Source of the DNA: Kalymmatonema hyalinum WJT4-NPBG1
GTDB taxonomy: Bacteria > Cyanobacteriota > Cyanobacteriia > Cyanobacteriales > Nostocaceae
Length of the DNA: 64,000 nucleotides
NCBI GenBank assembly: GCA_019359075.1
Contig: JAHHIB010000024.1
Span: forward strand, 1 to 64,000
Reading direction: 5' to 3'
The notes under the pieces are model-generated. The model saw only the letters and a program-made list of their open reading frames with translations, searched no databases and was not told the DNA's origin. Made by a program: the position numbers and the translations under genes. Below, piece by piece: positions 1-8,839 of the stretch (position 1 is its first letter; each line of letters starts with the position of its first letter).

Positions 1-322
1 ATTTACATCCGTTGGATACGCTTTTCGTGTCATTGTTGAGACGAGTACTGCATTGCTTCTTTATCAATCCTTAAATGAAGCGATCGCCTTATTTTGCTCT
101 CTTTACATTTCTTTAGAAACAGCCTCTGAACGAAGTGCGCCTTTCAATCCACTCTAACGCTCTTCCATCACTTTGCTCAGAGAAAAATCAAAGCCAAAAT
201 CTGAAACCCAGACACTGTTAGGAATTTAGACTTTAATTTCTCACACAAAGCCCGAAACATTGATTCTTGGGTAAAGCGTTTCGCTATAAGGATTTCAGAA
301 TATGCTCTGGAGAAAGTGATGA
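1..322. other. Intergenic, no gene seen
   Basis: I see no convincing reading frame here. One HIP1 octamer lies near 79. The stretch just before the toxin remnant (roughly 270-322) may hold further decayed toxin sequence, because one frame reads E-S-D-E-A just ahead of the conserved A-N-P-R-L block, but the frame is broken. Confidence 0.4.
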
Positions 323-484
323 AGCGCTAATCCTCGTTTGGAGGGTTTGCGGAAGTGGTCAGTTGAGGAATTTGAGACGTATCTGATTTTTTATTTGTCT
401 TTTGATGACTACATTGAAATCGTGCGAATTGTTCATGCAGCACGGGATATTGAAGCGATTTTAGAACAAGAGGAAGGCGAATAA
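323..484 (+). pseudogene. ParE/RelE-like toxin, C-terminal remnant
   Basis: The frame from 323 to the TAA at 482-484 reads about 53 residues, beginning SANPRLEGLRKWSVEEFE and ending VRIVHAARDIEAILEQEEGE. This matches the C-terminal half of ParE-type toxins of type II toxin-antitoxin systems, which carry an N-P-R-L-x-G-L-R-x-W block and an I-x-I-V-R-x-x-H-x-A-R-D-I-E end. There is no start codon and an in-frame TGA lies immediately upstream (320-322). The N-terminal half is missing or frameshifted, and no antitoxin is visible. A functional toxin is unlikely. Confidence 0.65.
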
Positions 485-978
485 ATACGACTGGCAACGT
501 GATCGCGTAGCAGAGTGAAGGGATGCGATCGCATTTATTCCGACTCAGAATTGTCTGCTGACTCCTTTATATTCTCCTAAACTGCTGGATTGGGAGAAAC
601 AAGAAGAATCCTACTACCCTCAATTGGATCTACTAACTCATTTTTAGACTTTAGCCCCAACTCTTACACGATTTCTTCTCCACGCGCACCTGTAGGCGTA
701 ACCGTTAGATGGTGTCGAGTACCCGCCTTCTTGCGATCGCAGGAAGGGTCGCAAGTGTCTAAGTTTTTGTAGATCAGATAACCTAACCTTCCAAGGTTTG
801 AAGAAAAACCGCAATTTTTCAAGTAATGTAATGTTTTTCCGAAATAGCGTAGAGCGAGATGGAATAAGAATTTATGAGCCACGCTTATCAAGGTGCATAA
901 GAAGGAACTGGTGTGTTCAAAACATATCAGAGCGATTGACTAGTAAATTTATTCAAATTACTGATATAAGGTTTCCAC
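485..978. other. Intergenic leader of the protease-nuclease gene
   Basis: About 490 bases with two HIP1-type octamers and no gene I would defend. Short open stretches on both strands here show no family resemblance. The region presumably carries the promoter of the downstream protease-nuclease gene, but I cannot pick out a clear -10 or -35. Confidence 0.35.
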
Positions 979-3129
979 TTGAAGGAAGCTGAGGAGATTT
1001 TTGTGATTGTTTCTGAAAACCTAATCGCCAGTAGTGAGCGACGTTTAACCTTCAATCCCGAAGAACTCAGCGAGCAACTTGACCACACAAAGCCGATCAA
1101 TAACGAGCCGCCTGAGCGAGTTAAAACCCGTTTAGCCGTTGCAGAATCGCAAGGTCCGAATGCTTTAGAGCGGATTATTGCTTGCAACGACTTGATGCCA
1201 GTTAATTACCTGGAAAAAGGGATGGATGCAGCACGTGCAGTCGGGCGCATTCATAAACGGGATTCTCAATCAGGCAATGTGTTAGATTACGCGACCGGGT
1301 TTGTGATCTCGCCTCGCCTGTTGCTGACTAATCATCACGTTTTTGGCAGTTCTGACGAAGCTCGACTGAGTGAGGTTGAGTTCAACTATCAGCAAAATAA
1401 AGATGGAGCTTGGCTAGGGTCTGAGTTTTTCGCTTTACAGCCCAATACCTTCTTTTTTGCCGATGAGGAGCTTGACTTCGCAGTAGTTGCTGTTGCACAG
1501 AAGGCTCGACAGAGCGGCAAACCATTAGCGAGCTTAGGCTGGCTGACTCTCGATCCTCAAATCGGAAAAGTGTCTCCCGGTGAATATCTCACGATTATTC
1601 AGCATCCAAGCGGAGGAGATAAGCAAATTGCGCTACGCGAAAACCAACTACTCAAAATTGATACTCATACGCTCTGGTATCGAACAGATACAGCGCCAGG
1701 TTCGTCGGGTTCACCAGTTTTTAACGATGTTTGGCAGGTGGTTGCTTTGCATCATTCAGGAGTACCTGAAAAAGATGCCAATGGAAACTATCTAACGCTT
1801 GATGGTAAGCCTTACGAAGGACCGATCAACGAGAGCAAAATCAAATGGATTGCGAATGAGGGCATCCGAGTCAGCCGCATTGTTGCATCTCTCCAAGCCG
1901 CCTATGGCAACCATGCCTTAATCCGAGGAATTTTTGACACAAGCTCGTCCAATTTATCATCCTCTGTTCACATTAAATCTCAATCAAAGGAATTACCCAT
2001 GTCTTCAGATATTATTGATCTAACAGGCAATAATTTATCCTACCGTAAAAGAGCTAATCCAAGTAGCAGTCAGCCGACTTACGGCAAGTCTGCCAAGAAC
2101 TCGCTTCTAAGGCAAACCCCTAGTCCGGACCAAATAGAGGTCGAGGTTGCTGCTGATACGGGAGCAATTCGTTTGAACGTCCCACTGACTATCACTATTC
2201 AGCTTGGTGGAGTTGGTGAAGCGCCAGCAGTAGCCCCAGACAAAGATTTTGGTGAACAATTCGACGCCAATGAACGTCAGCGAGTTACGAACTACAGCGA
2301 TCGCAAAGGCTACGATCCGGACTTTCTAGGAAGCAACGGTAAGCGCGTTTCCCTGCCGGAATTGACAGATGAGATGAAACGTGATTGTGCCATCAATCGC
2401 ATCGCAGGGCGAGGAATGGATGAATACCTGTTGCCGTATCACCACTTCAGCATCGTGATGAACAAGGTGCGGAAGATGGCGTTTTACACTGCTGTTAATC
2501 TTGATGGAACGAAAATAGATCGGAGTATTCGTCGCGACGACAATTGGATTGCTGACCCTAGAATTGGGGAAGACGAACAAACCGACAACTCACTTTATAA
2601 AAATAACGACCTTGATCGCGGACATCTAGTGCGCCGTTTAGATCCTGTTTGGGGTTCTGTCGCCGAAGCTGCTAATAGTGATACATTCCACTACACAAAC
2701 TGTAGTCCACAGCACAAAGATTTTAACCAGAATGAAGTGACCTGGCTAGGACTGGAGAACTACATCCTAGACAATGCGATCGCAGAAAAGTTTCGTGTGT
2801 CCGTGTTCACGGGTCCTGTCTTCCGCGATGATGACAGGAAGCATCGTGGAGTGAAATTACCACGTCAGTTTTGGAAAGTTTTAGTCATGGTCAAAAAGAG
2901 TGAACTTTCCGCCACAGCTTATCTGCTCAGCCAGGAAGAACTTATTCGAGATTTTCCAAAGGAAGTGTTTTCTGATGACAGGCGAGTCAGAACTTACCAA
3001 GTAGCAATTCAGGAGATCGAGGAGTTGACGGGATTATCGTTTGGGTTAAGTGAATTTGACCCAATGGAGAGTTCTGAAAGTACATCTCGCATAATACCGA
3101 TTACTTCTTACGAAACTATTCGTCTCTAA
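979..3129 (+). CDS. Trypsin-like protease fused to DNA/RNA non-specific endonuclease
   Basis: A 716-residue two-enzyme protein. Residues about 85-290 form a trypsin-like serine protease: His120 in TNHHV, Asp166 in ELDFAVV and Ser243 in PGSSGSPV make a complete catalytic triad. Residues about 430-690 form a DNA/RNA non-specific (NUC/EndoG-like) endonuclease with the DRGHL motif (catalytic His549) and a following TNCSPQHKDFNQ block supplying the metal-ligand Asn. A Ser/Pro-rich linker (about 315-400) joins them. No signal peptide is seen, so it probably acts in the cytoplasm. The TTG start at 979 is the frame's first start; ATG codons near 1192 or 1219 are alternatives, leaving the protease intact. 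Both active sites look intact. Protease-nuclease fusions of this kind occur in cyanobacterial conflict proteins, but the trigger and target are unknown. Confidence 0.88.
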   Translation: MKEAEEIFVIVSENLIASSERRLTFNPEELSEQLDHTKPINNEPPERVKTRLAVAESQGPNALERIIACNDLMPVNYLEKGMDAARAVGRIHKRDSQSGNVLDYATGFVISPRLLLTNHHVFGSSDEARLSEVEFNYQQNKDGAWLGSEFFALQPNTFFFADEELDFAVVAVAQKARQSGKPLASLGWLTLDPQIGKVSPGEYLTIIQHPSGGDKQIALRENQLLKIDTHTLWYRTDTAPGSSGSPVFNDVWQVVALHHSGVPEKDANGNYLTLDGKPYEGPINESKIKWIANEGIRVSRIVASLQAAYGNHALIRGIFDTSSSNLSSSVHIKSQSKELPMSSDIIDLTGNNLSYRKRANPSSSQPTYGKSAKNSLLRQTPSPDQIEVEVAADTGAIRLNVPLTITIQLGGVGEAPAVAPDKDFGEQFDANERQRVTNYSDRKGYDPDFLGSNGKRVSLPELTDEMKRDCAINRIAGRGMDEYLLPYHHFSIVMNKVRKMAFYTAVNLDGTKIDRSIRRDDNWIADPRIGEDEQTDNSLYKNNDLDRGHLVRRLDPVWGSVAEAANSDTFHYTNCSPQHKDFNQNEVTWLGLENYILDNAIAEKFRVSVFTGPVFRDDDRKHRGVKLPRQFWKVLVMVKKSELSATAYLLSQEELIRDFPKEVFSDDRRVRTYQVAIQEIEELTGLSFGLSEFDPMESSESTSRIIPITSYETIRL

Positions 3130-3187
3130 TAAAACCTCCAGTGCTAGAAGACACTCTAGCGCCTCTCACACCAATTCGATATGAAGA

Positions 3188-3253
3188 TGCGCCAAACCAA
3201 AACTTGCCTTCAAGCTATGTTGCAAGCTTTCTTCCAAAATAGAGTTTGGCGCA
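3188..3253. repeat. Inverted repeat after the protease-nuclease gene
   Basis: TGCGCCAAAC (3188-3197) and GTTTGGCGCA (3244-3253) are perfect 10-bp inverted arms around 46 bases. A second stem, CCCCTTG / CAAGGGG, follows at about 3295-3319. The first may act as a transcript end or be a small palindromic repeat. It has no clear U-tract, so I do not call it a terminator. Confidence 0.45.
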
Positions 3254-3407
3254 GCCTCACAAAGAAACGGTATAAGTAAGACAAAAGCGATCGCCCCTTG
3301 CTTATCTTGAGTCAAGGGGCCGACGCTCCTCTAGCCCGCGTAGACGAGCTTCGTTTGTATAGGCGCGACTTCAGTCGTTAGGGCTGTATCGCCTCTAAAA
3401 TATAAGT

Positions 3408-4235
3408 ATGCAATCAACTCAAACTCAACTCTTGCGACTTTCGCAAGGACAACTCAACCTATTAGAACGTTGTCCGCGTCAATTTCAACACACCTACCTA
3501 GAACAACTCCATTCTCCCGCAGATCCAGAACATGAGGAACGGCAGACTTTAGGAAGCCGCTTTCACCTGCTGATGCAGCAGCGAGAAATGGGTTTACCCA
3601 TTGATACTTTCCTACAAGAGGATAGCCAACTGCAAAGCTGGATGACAGCCTTCGCCAATGCAGCACCAGAAATTTTAATACCTGCACCTGGTAGCCAAAT
3701 ATTCCGTGAAAGCGAACACTACCGCACTCTGCAAGTTCAAGACTATTTACTCGCAGTTATCTATGATTTATTGATTGCAGATAACCAGCAAGCACAAATT
3801 CTTGACTGGAAAACTTATCCCAAACCGCCCAATAAACGCAAGTTGGAACAAAACTGGCAAACACGTCTTTACTTGTATGTATTAGCTGAAACCAGCGATT
3901 ATCTACCAGAAAATATTTCTATGACTTACTGGTTTGTCCAATCCGAAGGCAAACCGCAAAGTATTAAATTTAGTTACAACACTCTTAAGCACCAACAAAC
4001 AGCAAAGAGACTGAATCAACTCCTGAGTCAATTAACACATTGGCTGCAATGTTATTACCAGGGAAAGCCTTTTCCGCAAGAGCCAGAAGGTAGCAAAGCC
4101 TGCGATTACTGTCAATATACAAGGCGGTGCAACCGTTCCCAAGCCACTTCGCAACAGATATCTGCCGCCAAGTCTCCGACGACGGTAGACACGAACCTAC
4201 TGAATCTAGCTAGCATTCAAGAAGTCACGCTGTAA
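3408..4235 (+). CDS. PD-(D/E)XK nuclease family protein (RecB/Cas4-like)
   Basis: 275 residues. The core reads I-L-D-W-K-T (Asp133, Lys135), the D-x-K half of a PD-(D/E)XK nuclease site, followed by a Q-x-x-L-Y-L-Y helix typical of the RecB/Cas4 family. Cys22 near the N-terminus together with Cys232, Cys235 and Cys241 (C-D-Y-C-Q-Y-T-R-R-C) match the four-cysteine iron-sulfur clamp of Cas4/AddB-type nucleases. It probably cuts or processes DNA ends. There are no cas genes nearby, so a CRISPR role is not supported. It lies 1.1 kb upstream of recJ on the same strand, which fits a repair role. Start ATG at 3408. Confidence 0.8.
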   Translation: MQSTQTQLLRLSQGQLNLLERCPRQFQHTYLEQLHSPADPEHEERQTLGSRFHLLMQQREMGLPIDTFLQEDSQLQSWMTAFANAAPEILIPAPGSQIFRESEHYRTLQVQDYLLAVIYDLLIADNQQAQILDWKTYPKPPNKRKLEQNWQTRLYLYVLAETSDYLPENISMTYWFVQSEGKPQSIKFSYNTLKHQQTAKRLNQLLSQLTHWLQCYYQGKPFPQEPEGSKACDYCQYTRRCNRSQATSQQISAAKSPTTVDTNLLNLASIQEVTL

Positions 4236-4264
4236 ATTACAGATAACTTCTTGTTTATAATTTT

Positions 4265-4903
4265 ATGCAATTTGATGATACTGAAGCGGTTTATGTCCGC
4301 GAGTTAGGAATAGATGACATAGCCCCTGTCTATCACTTGGGGGAAGAGTTATTTACCAGCGATTTATATCCCTATTTATATCGTTGCTGGGACGAGTGGG
4401 AGGTGATAGGGCTTTACAACACCGATCCAGAATACTGTCTTGTTGCAGAAGTTGATGAGCAACTAGCAGGATTCATTTTAGGAACTATTATTACCAAAGC
4501 AACCTGGACTTACGGATACATCCTCTGGTTAGGAGTCAGCCCTAAATTTCAGCGTTGCGGTGTGGGAGACAAGCTTGTTGATAAAGCTATTGCACGCATG
4601 ATTGAAGATGGGGCGCGTTTCATGCTGGTAGACACAGATCCAGCAAATGTTCCCGCCGTGAAGTTTTTCAACCGTAAGGGTTTTGGTAATGTTCGCCAGC
4701 ATGTTTTCTTGTCGATGAATTTAAGCAGGCACGACTACTATGGCAGACTGATTGAATACGAACACCAAAAAGCTGAAAGGGCGGGTTACAAGCGTTCTCG
4801 TCCTGCTATACGGGGAACACGCAAGTCTGATGGAGTGGCTAGTGAAGTCGCCCTGAATACTTTGGTGAGTGATCACTCCTCAGAAGAACAAGCGCCGGTT
4901 TAA
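4265..4903 (+). CDS. GNAT-family N-acetyltransferase
   Basis: 212 residues. The acetyl-CoA binding signature appears as V-S-P-K-F-Q-R-C-G-V-G-D-K-L around residues 98-112, preceded by the A-E-V-D-E-Q-L-A-G-F-I strand and followed by N-V-P-A-V-K-F-F-N-R-K-G-F, the classic GNAT motif B. The last 40 residues are basic and probably disordered. The substrate cannot be told from the sequence; the layout resembles RimI-type protein acetyltransferases. It starts 29 bases after the nuclease gene on the same strand and may be co-transcribed with it. Confidence 0.85.
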   Translation: MQFDDTEAVYVRELGIDDIAPVYHLGEELFTSDLYPYLYRCWDEWEVIGLYNTDPEYCLVAEVDEQLAGFILGTIITKATWTYGYILWLGVSPKFQRCGVGDKLVDKAIARMIEDGARFMLVDTDPANVPAVKFFNRKGFGNVRQHVFLSMNLSRHDYYGRLIEYEHQKAERAGYKRSRPAIRGTRKSDGVASEVALNTLVSDHSSEEQAPV

Positions 4904-5012
4904 TTCATTTACTGCCAAAATCATGATTTAGTATTTGGAACCGCTGATGTAGACGCCGGAGGATGGCTTCCCGTAGGGTACGCAGATGCACGCAGATAAA
5001 TCATTTGTATTC

Positions 5013-5040
5013 ATCTGTGTCCATCTGTGTCCATCTGTGG
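5013..5040. repeat. Short tandem repeat with an inverted copy at 31393-31420
   Basis: Decamer-based repeat (ATCTGTGTCC units) directly upstream of recJ. The exact 28-base reverse complement occurs at 31393-31420 between nrtP and narB. Repeats of this type are widely dispersed in filamentous cyanobacterial genomes. The copy here falls within the recJ leader, before the chosen start. Confidence 0.75.
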
Positions 5041-5089
5041 TTTTATTTCTCAGAACTCGGTTTTTGTTCATAGATATCTTAATCTCCAT

Positions 5090-7420
5090 ATGTCAGAACA
5101 ACAGTGGGCTCTCGCGACAACTGAACAACCGCCAGAATCGTTCATCCAAGCTGTGAAGCAATATGCACCCACATCAAATGGACATTTTGCAGCGCAGTTG
5201 TTATGGCAACGAGGAATACGAGAAAATACACAATTAGCAGCTTTTGTCAATACAAAAACTTATCAACCCGCAAGTCCGTTTGAGTTTGGGCAAGAAATGC
5301 ATCTGGCGGTGGAACGCTTGCAACAAGCACGAGATGCTGGTGAAAAAGTTGCCATTTGGGGGGACTTTGACGCTGATGGTATCACTTCTACTGCTGTCCT
5401 GTGGGATGGCTTGGGACAATTCTTTGCCCAAAACACGCACCTAATTTACTACATTCCCAATCGACTAACAGAATCCCACGGGCTGAACTGCCAAGGAATT
5501 GAGAAGCTGGCAAAACAAGGTTTTCAGTTAATTGTGACCTGTGACACTGGCAGTACAAATATTAGTGAAATTATTTATGCTAAGCAGCTAGGTATAGACG
5601 TTATAGTTACAGACCACCACACTTTACCTCCGGAACGTCCACCAGTTACGGCAATTATTAACCCCCGCTATTTGCCACAGACACATCAGCTATTTCATCT
5701 TTCCGGAGTGGCGGTGGCTTACAAGTTGGTGGAAGCTTTTTATCAAATGCCAAATATCCCGCAACAACCGCTACAGGATTTATTGGATTTAGTGGCGGTT
5801 GGGCTAATTGCTGACTTGGTGCAGTTGAGTGGAGATTGTCGCTACTTGGCACAATTGGGAATTGGGCGACTGCAAGAGGATTTTAAAAAACCACCAGGAG
5901 AAAGACGGCGTCCAGGCGTCGGGCGATTGTTGGAATTGTGCCAGAAAAGTGGCGATCGCCCCACAGATATTTCCTTCGGTTTGGGTCCGCGAATTAACGC
6001 TGTCAGCCGCATTCAAGGCGATGCTTCTTTTTGCGTGGAATTATTGACAAGCCGCGACCAAAAGCGTGTCAAGGAACTTGCAGAAGTCACAGAATTAGCG
6101 AACACCCGTCGCAAATCTTTACAAAAAGATGTTGCTCAGCAAGTCGCGCAAAAGCTCTCGAAAATGGACTTATCAACGACTAGCGTCATCGTTCTGGAAG
6201 ACCCTCAATGGGCTGTTGGCGTCCTGGGGTTAGTTGCAGGACAAGTCGCGCAGGAGACAGGACGCCCGACGATTTTGTTGAGTACGGAGGGAGTCGGGGA
6301 ACAGGGGAGCAATCCTTCTCCTCTTCTTGCGCGTGGTTCCGCGCGTTCGGTGAATTCGGTGGATTTATATCAATTGGTAAAAGACCAGGCACATTTGTTA
6401 CATCGCTTTGGTGGACATCCCTATGCAGCAGGGTTAAGTCTCCCAGTAGAGAATATACCTTTATTTACAGAGGCGATTAACCAAAGGTTGCGCCAATCTT
6501 TGGGAGGTGCAACCCTGACACCAACTGTGCAAGCAGACTTGGCTGTCACAGTCGCAGACTTGGGCAAAGAGTTATTTTTGGAACTGAAACTACTAGAACC
6601 TTGTGGAATGGGAAACCCAGTTCCGAAACTGCTGATTGAAAACTGCTGGTTTGAAAATGCTTGGCATCGCAATCAACAAGATTCGCAGGGGAAAAAGGTA
6701 CAGTACATAAAAGCTGAGTTTGACATTCGGGATGATTCGACGAGAAGCCCTTTTCCTGGCGTGTGGTGGGGACATTATAAGGATGAATTACCTTTAGGAA
6801 GATGTGATTGTATTGCTGAACTGGACTACAACACCTTCAAAAAACGCTATGAAATCCGACTGATAGCTGTCCGTTCGCGTCAGCAATCAGCAATTAACAA
6901 TCACCAATCAGCACTTATACTAGACTGGCGCAACCCATTATTAGAAAAAGACTCAGCACTTAGTACTCAGGACTTAGCACTTGTCATTAAAGATTGTCCA
7001 ACCAGTTGGGACGATTTACGCGCTTGGTTTAGGCGATCGCTTCACAACCAACAACCCCTGGCGCTGGCTTGGTGTAAACCCGACCTTAAACCACCAGAAG
7101 AAATCTGGCTTACTCTTGTGGGAATTGCCAAATATCTCAGTCGTACAAATCAATCAGTTACCCGCGTCCAGTTATTGGAAAAATTGGGTATAGGTGACCA
7201 TGCCTTACTTTTAGGGTTAAGAGGTTTAAAATATTTGGGTTTCAAAATCACACGCCAAGACCGTATGTTGGTTTTCACTCAGGATTCGATTATTGAACCA
7301 ATGGCGGAAGCTGCTGTGGAAAAATTTTTAGCTGCTGTTCGGGAAGAACAATTTCAGCAACAGTATTTCGCCGATGTACCTTTATCTACAATTGAGGCAA
7401 TGGCGCAAGCGTCCGCTTAA
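5090..7420 (+). CDS. recJ: Single-stranded-DNA-specific exonuclease RecJ
   Basis: 776 residues from ATG 5090, chosen because the 21 codons upstream are repeat-derived and unlike RecJ. It degrades 5' single-stranded DNA in recombination and mismatch repair. The DHH phosphoesterase motifs are present: DFDADGITSTA, a CDTG motif, VTDHH, and the DHHA1 GG-H-x-x-A-A-G box (F-G-G-H-P-Y-A-A-G). The C-terminal domain is longer than in E. coli RecJ (577 residues), as usual in cyanobacteria. Two repeat-like stretches sit in frame: about 6285-6335 (a Gly/Ser/Pro-rich patch before ARGSARSVNS) and about 6880-6990 (codons rich in QSA/SALSTQ). Neither breaks the frame. Confidence 0.95.
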   Translation: MSEQQWALATTEQPPESFIQAVKQYAPTSNGHFAAQLLWQRGIRENTQLAAFVNTKTYQPASPFEFGQEMHLAVERLQQARDAGEKVAIWGDFDADGITSTAVLWDGLGQFFAQNTHLIYYIPNRLTESHGLNCQGIEKLAKQGFQLIVTCDTGSTNISEIIYAKQLGIDVIVTDHHTLPPERPPVTAIINPRYLPQTHQLFHLSGVAVAYKLVEAFYQMPNIPQQPLQDLLDLVAVGLIADLVQLSGDCRYLAQLGIGRLQEDFKKPPGERRRPGVGRLLELCQKSGDRPTDISFGLGPRINAVSRIQGDASFCVELLTSRDQKRVKELAEVTELANTRRKSLQKDVAQQVAQKLSKMDLSTTSVIVLEDPQWAVGVLGLVAGQVAQETGRPTILLSTEGVGEQGSNPSPLLARGSARSVNSVDLYQLVKDQAHLLHRFGGHPYAAGLSLPVENIPLFTEAINQRLRQSLGGATLTPTVQADLAVTVADLGKELFLELKLLEPCGMGNPVPKLLIENCWFENAWHRNQQDSQGKKVQYIKAEFDIRDDSTRSPFPGVWWGHYKDELPLGRCDCIAELDYNTFKKRYEIRLIAVRSRQQSAINNHQSALILDWRNPLLEKDSALSTQDLALVIKDCPTSWDDLRAWFRRSLHNQQPLALAWCKPDLKPPEEIWLTLVGIAKYLSRTNQSVTRVQLLEKLGIGDHALLLGLRGLKYLGFKITRQDRMLVFTQDSIIEPMAEAAVEKFLAAVREEQFQQQYFADVPLSTIEAMAQASA

Positions 7421-7644
7421 GGAGCGATCGTCATATGCCCAGCTAATCTCCAATAAGCTTGCTGAACAGAGTTCAAGGGACGCAGCTTAAGAAAATTATC
7501 TTCAATTCCAGCAAATCCTTGGTCAGCAATAAATTTAATTTGGTCGATGGGGTCATCTCCAGCGAGATTTTTAAACATACCATCACCCTGGGGTTGGCTG
7601 AGTCCAATGTGTGGTGCAAAACGCATTTTCCAAGTGTTTTTCAT
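7417..7644 (-). pseudogene. Hydroxypyruvate isomerase-like TIM-barrel fragment
   Basis: 75 residues, starting at 7644 or at the inner Met at 7626. The sequence around D-Q-I-K-F-I-A-D-Q-G-F-A-G-I-E-D-N resembles the first strands of the sugar phosphate isomerase/hydroxypyruvate isomerase barrel, a family of about 260-300 residues. After about 55 residues the similarity ends in a tail that overlaps the last codons of recJ on the other strand. It is best read as a 5' remnant left after a deletion. It lies 38 bases downstream of the aldo/keto reductase on the same strand. Confidence 0.5.
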
Positions 7645-7681
7645 TTTGATTCTTTCTCCGCCAAAATCATTGTTTATAAAT

Positions 7682-8578
7682 TCAAACTATTTGCATCTGA
7701 TTTAAAGCTGAGATTTCGTCTGTAGTTAGCTTGATAGAAGCCGCCGCAATATTTTCTTCCAAATGAGCAATTGTTGTCGTTCCTGGTATCAAAATGATAT
7801 TGGGCGCACGATGTAATAACCACGCCAAAGCAATTTGATTTGGTTTCACACCATGACGATTGGCAATTACAGCCAAAATCCCTTGTGCATTTGCTAATGG
7901 TGCGCCTTGCTTGAGGGGATGTGCGCCAAGTGAACCATAGGGGATGAATGCAATCCCGTGTTTGGTGCAGTAATCCAAAACATCTTCATTGTTACGTTCG
8001 CTGATCCCAAAGCGGTTTTGTACAGAAGCAATAGGAACTATCCGCCGCGCTTCCTCAATTTGCTCAATCGTAACGTTGGATAGTCCTACATGACGAATTT
8101 TACCTTCTGACTTCAAGGTCGCTAGCATTCCTACTGATTCCGTAAAAGGGACTTTAGGGTCAGGACGATGCAGTTGATATAAGTCTATTTGTTCTAACTT
8201 AAGCCTTTGCAAGCTGGCTTCACAACCCCGCCGCAAATTTTCTGGTCTTCCATCCGCGCGAATGTCATCTGGCGCAGGTTTGTTGATACCACCTTTAGTG
8301 GCAATGACTACACCTTCTGGGTAGGGATGCAGTGCAGAAGCAATTAATTCTTCATTAAAACCAGGTCCGTAAGCTTCGGCTGTATCGATAAAATTAATAC
8401 CCAGTTCCACCGCACGACGCAGGAGTTTTTGACCGCCTTCCCAATCCGAATAAGGACCAAAATTTCCAGGCTGTCCCGTCAGTCGCATCGCACCGTAACC
8501 GAGACGATTAACCCTTAACTCGTCTCCAATTTGAAAAGAACCAATTGGTGCATTAATTTTTACAGTATTCTCCGTCAT
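7682..8578 (-). CDS. Aldo/keto reductase family oxidoreductase
   Basis: 298 residues, full length for the family. It reduces carbonyls with NADPH on a TIM-barrel scaffold. The catalytic tetrad is visible: Asp and Tyr in F-I-D-T-A-E-A-Y-G-P-G, Lys in V-I-A-T-K-G-G-I, and His in Y-Q-L-H-R-P-D-P. The cofactor-binding end I-P-G-T-T-T-I-A-H-L-E-E-N is intact. It resembles the YdhF/pyridoxal-reductase-like aldo/keto reductases; the substrate is unknown. It lies downstream of the VOC and SnoaL-like genes on the same strand and could belong to the TetR-controlled group, though a 260-base gap separates them. Confidence 0.92.
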   Translation of the reverse strand: MTENTVKINAPIGSFQIGDELRVNRLGYGAMRLTGQPGNFGPYSDWEGGQKLLRRAVELGINFIDTAEAYGPGFNEELIASALHPYPEGVVIATKGGINKPAPDDIRADGRPENLRRGCEASLQRLKLEQIDLYQLHRPDPKVPFTESVGMLATLKSEGKIRHVGLSNVTIEQIEEARRIVPIASVQNRFGISERNNEDVLDYCTKHGIAFIPYGSLGAHPLKQGAPLANAQGILAVIANRHGVKPNQIALAWLLHRAPNIILIPGTTTIAHLEENIAAASIKLTTDEISALNQMQIV

Positions 8579-8644
8579 AATCTTTTACCCCTGTTTATGT
8601 TAATCAATGTTATTGTTTGGTTGCTGTAGACGGCTGACTACGAA

Positions 8645-8728
8645 TTAAGATTTTTTGATAGGACCAGAAAATTCAATAACGTTAGACCAGCAGCGGTTGC
8701 GATTCGGGGCAGTGGCAAAGCCAATCCG
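8645..8728 (-). pseudogene. VOC-domain gene remnant (duplicate C-terminus)
   Basis: Read on the minus strand, this stretch gives RIGFATAPNRNRCWSNVIEF followed by SGPIKKS and a stop. It closely parallels the C-terminus of the neighbouring VOC protein (RIGFIKDNNGNVIEFSGPLK). It is the last 27 codons of a second copy with no upstream body, so it is a leftover of a tandem duplication or an incoming paralogue. Confidence 0.7.
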
Positions 8729-8839
8729 CACAGCGCACTGCCCTTAAGGGCGATCGCTAAAGTTACTGACACCGGATGGAAGAGATTTTTAACCATCTTT
8801 GCAATTCATGAAGCTAATGAAAATATAGGCACAATGGCA

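Noticed and set aside
798-992. Short plus-strand open stretch before the protease-nuclease gene
   Set aside because: No ribosome site, no family features, and a composition unlike neighbouring genes.
3408-4235. Cas4 as part of a CRISPR system
   Set aside because: The protein is Cas4/RecB-like, but there are no cas genes and no array within the window.
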